Shown here: piece after piece, positions 60,406-64,000 of the stretch
Layout: every line of letters begins with the position of its first letter
Position numbering within the stretch: the stretch's first letter is position 1
Source: Stictocephala bisonia
Taxonomy: Eukaryota; Arthropoda; Insecta; Hemiptera; Membracidae
Length of the DNA: 64,000 bases
Direction of reading: 5' to 3'
NCBI GenBank assembly: GCA_035578905.1
Contig: JAQJVL010000155.1
Coordinates: 1,777,501-1,841,500 of the forward strand
Program-made: the position numbers and the translations under genes
The notes under the pieces: model-generated
Databases searched by the model: none
The model's input: only the letters and a program-made list of their open reading frames with translations
What the model was told of the DNA's origin: nothing

Positions 60406-61502
60406 ATAACTAATGCGCATACGTAGTTTTCGTATGAAGAGTACTGAGTAAAGAATATAGATTATAGTATATAGATCAGAGAGAGATCTGTGGAGTGTCA
60501 ATATCCATCTGTTTATACTACAACTGTTTATACTAGAAAACATACAAATTACTTAGGTGAAGTGTACTTTATATATATATATATATCACATGAAAGATAA
60601 ATAAGATAGCCTATTAAGCCTTTATTATAATGCATACATCGATGCGCTGTTTTTAGAGTTAGGCCAGCAATAATTAACCATATAGAATTTATTGCTTAAT
60701 AATATGTCTGATGTGTTATAATTAATTTAGGTTTAATAGTACAAAGGACTTACCTTCGCCTGATGAAGTTAAGTCGTCTTTTATTTAATATATATATCAG
60801 AGAAAAATTAGTTAAGTTCTTTGGAAGTTTAAACGAAAACTTATGAAACAAAAATATATTTTTAACTGGCTGGATACAGTAGATAACAATTACATTTCTT
60901 TCAAGGATATAGTTTTTAAAACCTGATAAAAATATCTATACAACTGTTGGGGACGAGCGTTAGTGTTTCACAGAATATTAAAACAAACATAGACTAATAG
61001 ACTTGGAGCAGTATAAAAGTGGCTTAATTAAAGCAATCATTGTATCCAAGAGAAAGCCACACTAACAAATACACATAATTACATTCCATTCGAAAAACAA
61101 AACAGTTAAGACGGAAAATAACAACGCCCCTTCCATAGAAATTCAAATAGAAACGTTATTAATCTGTGATATTTTTTCTGTTATAATCATTTTAAAAATA
61201 CAATCCAAGAATATATTTTATTGCTAAACGATTTTCAGTTTGTCCTGTGATCCTTTGGAGTTTTCAGGATACTTTCGGGGCTCCAAATTCGTTAATAAAT
61301 TAGAACCAGCAAAAACGTAGATTTACTATTTACCAGTATTTTTAACTTTTAAGTATCTCTAAGGACTTAACGATTATGCAACACAATAAGTTCCACCTAA
61401 ATCACAAGTGGCATTCATCTTTCAGTTCCATCTTTTATATTAAAAAGTAGTTCTTTGCTACTAACACGCACGAATCATATTATCTAAGTCTATCACTTGG
61501 AA
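60406..61502. other. AT-rich DNA, no gene seen
   Basis: Short TA run at 60571-60586. No gene or repeat is recognised. Confidence 0.4.
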
Positions 61503-61662
61503 ATGTTTCTATCATGTGATGGTCGAACGCTGACTGATCACGCGTGCAGCAACGCTGACGTCAGTGGTTGCTAGGTGCTGCGCCACACTGTTCAGCACCA
61601 ATTTAATTAGACAGATCTCATAGTGAAACAACACTCCTGTTTCAACACTGAATTATAAAACA
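61503..61662 (-). repeat. Inverted repeat copy, inner pair, right
   Basis: Reverse complement of 56480-56625. The best-kept part is the block around tgatcacgcgtgcagcaacg. Confidence 0.75.
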
Positions 61663-62339
61663 GAGGGTTTGACGAATCTGAAAATACGACATTGTTAAAA
61701 CCATGTAAGAAATATTATTAAAAATGCGTACATTTTTTTCATGATATCTCCATGGTAATCCAGCTATGGGGGGATAGCTCAAAGAGGGTTTCATTGTCGA
61801 TACTAAAATATAACAATGGGTTGAATTATAGCTCATTTTCAAAGCACTATTTTCGTCGCATTCAATGAAAAAATCGCATTTCATAAAATATGTTTTATAA
61901 AAATAATAACCCTGCTTTATATAAAAAAATTGCAAATATACGAGTTAAACAAAACAATAAAATATATAATTAGTTTTTATGCATTTATAAAATACTCTTA
62001 CTCAAATAAATAATAGTAAAAAAGGCTTGGATTCTAAAATGAAGGTACTTTAGTTGTCCTGATGCCATATTACTAACAAAGGGTTTGTTTGTAAGGATCA
62101 GCCAACTTACGTAAGAAAGATCTTACAATGCTGGAATTATTAAAATTCTCCTTAAACTCCCAAATCCGTATTTACAATACTATCTATACATTTGTGTGGT
62201 AAACATTAAGTACTGTTAATTGTATGATCACTTCATCAATAAACTAGCTGGAAACTGTTTAACACTTTTTATAAAGTTCATTGGTTATGATTTTAACATT
62301 ATTATTTTTCATTATTAGACACTGAGTTATGGGTGAATT
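61663..62339. other. AT-rich DNA, no gene seen
   Basis: A 97-codon minus-strand frame (61642-61935) overlaps the repeat and lacks motifs. Confidence 0.35.
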
Positions 62340-62645
62340 TTGTGGTGCGAATGAATGTGATGAATGTAGATGAACGAGTGTAGTCATTGTTACTAAGAAA
62401 GAGTCATTAGTTAATAGCCTAACAGCCAAGCCAACTGAGATACTTACACATTTAAGTGGAATCCGAACCACGTATTATTGGTCAGATTTTCAGCTGATTT
62501 ACAAGCGTCGTAATCAGTTTTCTTCATTGCACAACATCCGGAAACTGATTACTACCCACCATGGACACCCCAGACTTATGTAATAGTGTCCTCGCCGATG
62601 GCAACCATTGAGTGGACGGCGTGTCGGTACTGAGTATTCTCAGCC
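62340..62645 (-). mobile_element. SINE-B copy
   Basis: Reverse complement of the family from its tail (gcgaatgaatgtgatgaatg) through agtggaatccgaaccacgta and ccaccatggacaccccagac to the head-side ggcaaccattgagtgga. Confidence 0.8.
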
Positions 62646-62998
62646 AGTAGAAGAAACTTTGTCATCACTAAAATATTTCTCAGTTTTATATACAATCCTG
62701 AGAGATTATAACGAATGTTGTAATATATTCAAAACGTTATTATTTGTTCTATTTCTTCCTAGTTCTGAACTTAAATCTTATGTATACCTACGTGTAAAAA
62801 TAAAAATGAGATTTAAACTTAGAATAAGAATGGTTAAAGGTATGTGGCTGGTAGGTACATAAGGCTACAAGCCACTTTTTGAAATAATTAATTATTACCT
62901 GAAAGCATAAGCCATATTATCAATAACACTTGATACATAATACAGTACAAGAAAAATGGGGAAGTACTTAAGTTCTAAAATCTAGATGATAGTAGTGT
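62646..62998. other. AT-rich DNA, no gene seen
   Basis: An 84-codon plus-strand frame from 62608 is unsupported. Confidence 0.35.
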
Positions 62999-63062
62999 CT
63001 TTCCCCCAGACGAATATTTCCGTTGACACCAGACGTTTACAATAGGGCTTACTCTAAGTTCA
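62999..63062 (-). repeat. Inverted repeat copy, outer pair, right
   Basis: Reverse complement of 54436-54501: ttccgttgacaccagacgtt and cttactctaagttc. Confidence 0.65.
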
Positions 63063-63497
63063 AAATGTTAAAGAATCTAAAAAATGTATTCATTAAATTT
63101 GTTTTAAATCTTATAAAAACGTCTAGATTGACAACAAATTTAGTATTTAGATGGCAAAAAAAGATAGAACACAAAAAATATCGGTAAACAATTAACATGT
63201 TTTCTATTGTTTGTGAAGAATTTTAAATGAAAATTAAAAATAATGCAATTTTATGAGAGATAGGTAGTGAAATTACACGTTTATGTTAGTAGATTAATGT
63301 TATGTTTCTACAGTTACAGTAATGAAATACTATAATATATACATGTGAGCAAAGTGGGGGGGGAGGATGTATAATTATGGAATCAGGAATGTTTTAAGTC
63401 CACCAATCAGGCTGATCTTTACATCAGAGTAGCAATTGAATTTTTTAAAATGTATAAATAATACATGATTGATGTATATACATATACACAGTCGGAA
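63063..63497. other. AT-rich DNA, no gene seen
   Basis: Nothing recognised. A short poly-G run lies at 63356-63363. Confidence 0.4.
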
Positions 63498-63562
63498 CTG
63501 GTGCCAAAGTGCTATAACCCAGTTACTTGGGGACAAACTGTGTTTGGGAGATTGTAGGCGAT
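63498..63562 (+). mobile_element. SINE-B head fragment
   Basis: ggtgccaaagtgctataacc, cagttacttggggacaaact and gggagattgtaggcgatat match the first 65 bp of the family; the rest is absent and LINE sequence follows directly. Confidence 0.65.
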
Positions 63563-63579
63563 ATATCAAGGGATGGTGT

Positions 63580-64000
63580 CAAGTTTTTGGTAGGTGATGA
63601 TGAAATTAATGGGAGTTTAAGTGTCAAGTCCTTGGGTATCCACCTTGATCAAAATCTAAAGTTTCACTAACATTAATGAGGTAGTTCATAGACTATCCTC
63701 TGGAATTTTGGAATTTTCGTTTTGAGAAATCTTGCTAAATTTTCAGACATTACAGTCATTTTAACAGCTTACTACGGACTAATATAGCCATGTCTCACTT
63801 ATGGCGTGGACATTTGGGGTAATGAGACCACCCGTACTAACTATATATTTAAAATTCAAAAGAGAGCAATCAGAACAATTTTCCAATAACTCTTTCGTAT
63901 TCATGCAAACCATTATTTATAAAAAATAAAATTCCGTAATTCCCCTCAATTTACATTCTAAATATACTTTTATGGTTTAAGAAAAACGCCATTGAGCATA
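63580..64000 (+). pseudogene. LINE reverse transcriptase C-terminal fragment, runs off the window
   Basis: In two alternating frames the plus strand reads LSVKSLGIHLDQNLKFH, INEVVHRLSSGI, LAKFSDITVILTAYYGLI and CLTYGVDIWGNETTRTNYIF, followed by KIQKRAIRTI. This is the region after the catalytic box of jockey/CR1-like LINEs and is related to 16435-17040. Frame breaks near 63670, 63715 and 63790 make it a pseudogene. The 3' end lies beyond the window. Confidence 0.75.

Noticed and set aside
60757..60782. CUGAUGA match near gcctgatgaagttaagtcgt
   Set aside because: No GAAA box and no stem I; a chance match.

Overview
This window is eukaryotic, gene-poor and strongly A+T-rich. I found no convincing host protein-coding gene. 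Almost everything recognisable is mobile DNA or satellite DNA: Tc1/mariner-type transposon remains, non-LTR retrotransposon (LINE) reverse-transcriptase fragments, Penelope-like elements (PLEs) with GIY-YIG endonuclease domains, several tRNA-derived or composite SINE families, foldback MITEs, and tandem arrays. This mixture suggests an arthropod, most likely an insect, intergenic or large-intron region. The species cannot be named from the sequence.

Layout. 0-4.7 kb: a foldback MITE (family F), a small hairpin, a long CAT microsatellite and a LINE fragment. 4.7-9.0 kb: a decayed mariner-like transposon with long inverted repeats. Its transposase pseudogene is split by a 40-unit, 46-bp tandem array whose unit is a piece of the transposase itself. 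The same element also holds a Penelope-type terminus and a truncated F MITE. 9-27 kb: LINE and SINE copies, including a 32-bp minisatellite that matches the head of a SINE. 27.3-29 kb: a tRNA-like SINE, and an F MITE interrupted by an 868-bp foldback element with a clean TA target duplication. 30-36 kb: mostly featureless, with SINE copies. 36.7-38.0 kb: two almost identical PLE 3' ends joined head to head. 38-50 kb: SINEs, a SINE flanked by a 160-bp direct duplication, two more Penelope-type termini and LINE fragments. 53.2-53.6 kb: a second Penelope-like foldback. 54.9-55.7 kb: a 21-bp satellite. 59.1-60.15 kb: a PLE with the RT C-terminus, the GIY-YIG domain and a well-preserved hammerhead-ribozyme-like motif. 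60-64 kb: SINE copies and a LINE fragment running off the end.

How the parts relate. The retroelements (LINE, PLE, SINE) and DNA elements (mariner-like transposase, TA-flanked MITEs) are autonomous/non-autonomous partners in principle, but every coding copy here is truncated or frameshifted. Two themes stand out. First, two of the three complex tandem arrays visibly arose inside transposable elements. Second, Penelope-type termini with hammerhead-like folds recur in eight places, two pairs of them in inverted foldbacks with 18-nt spacers. Family names F, SINE-A, SINE-B, SINE-C, D and T are labels used only in this annotation.
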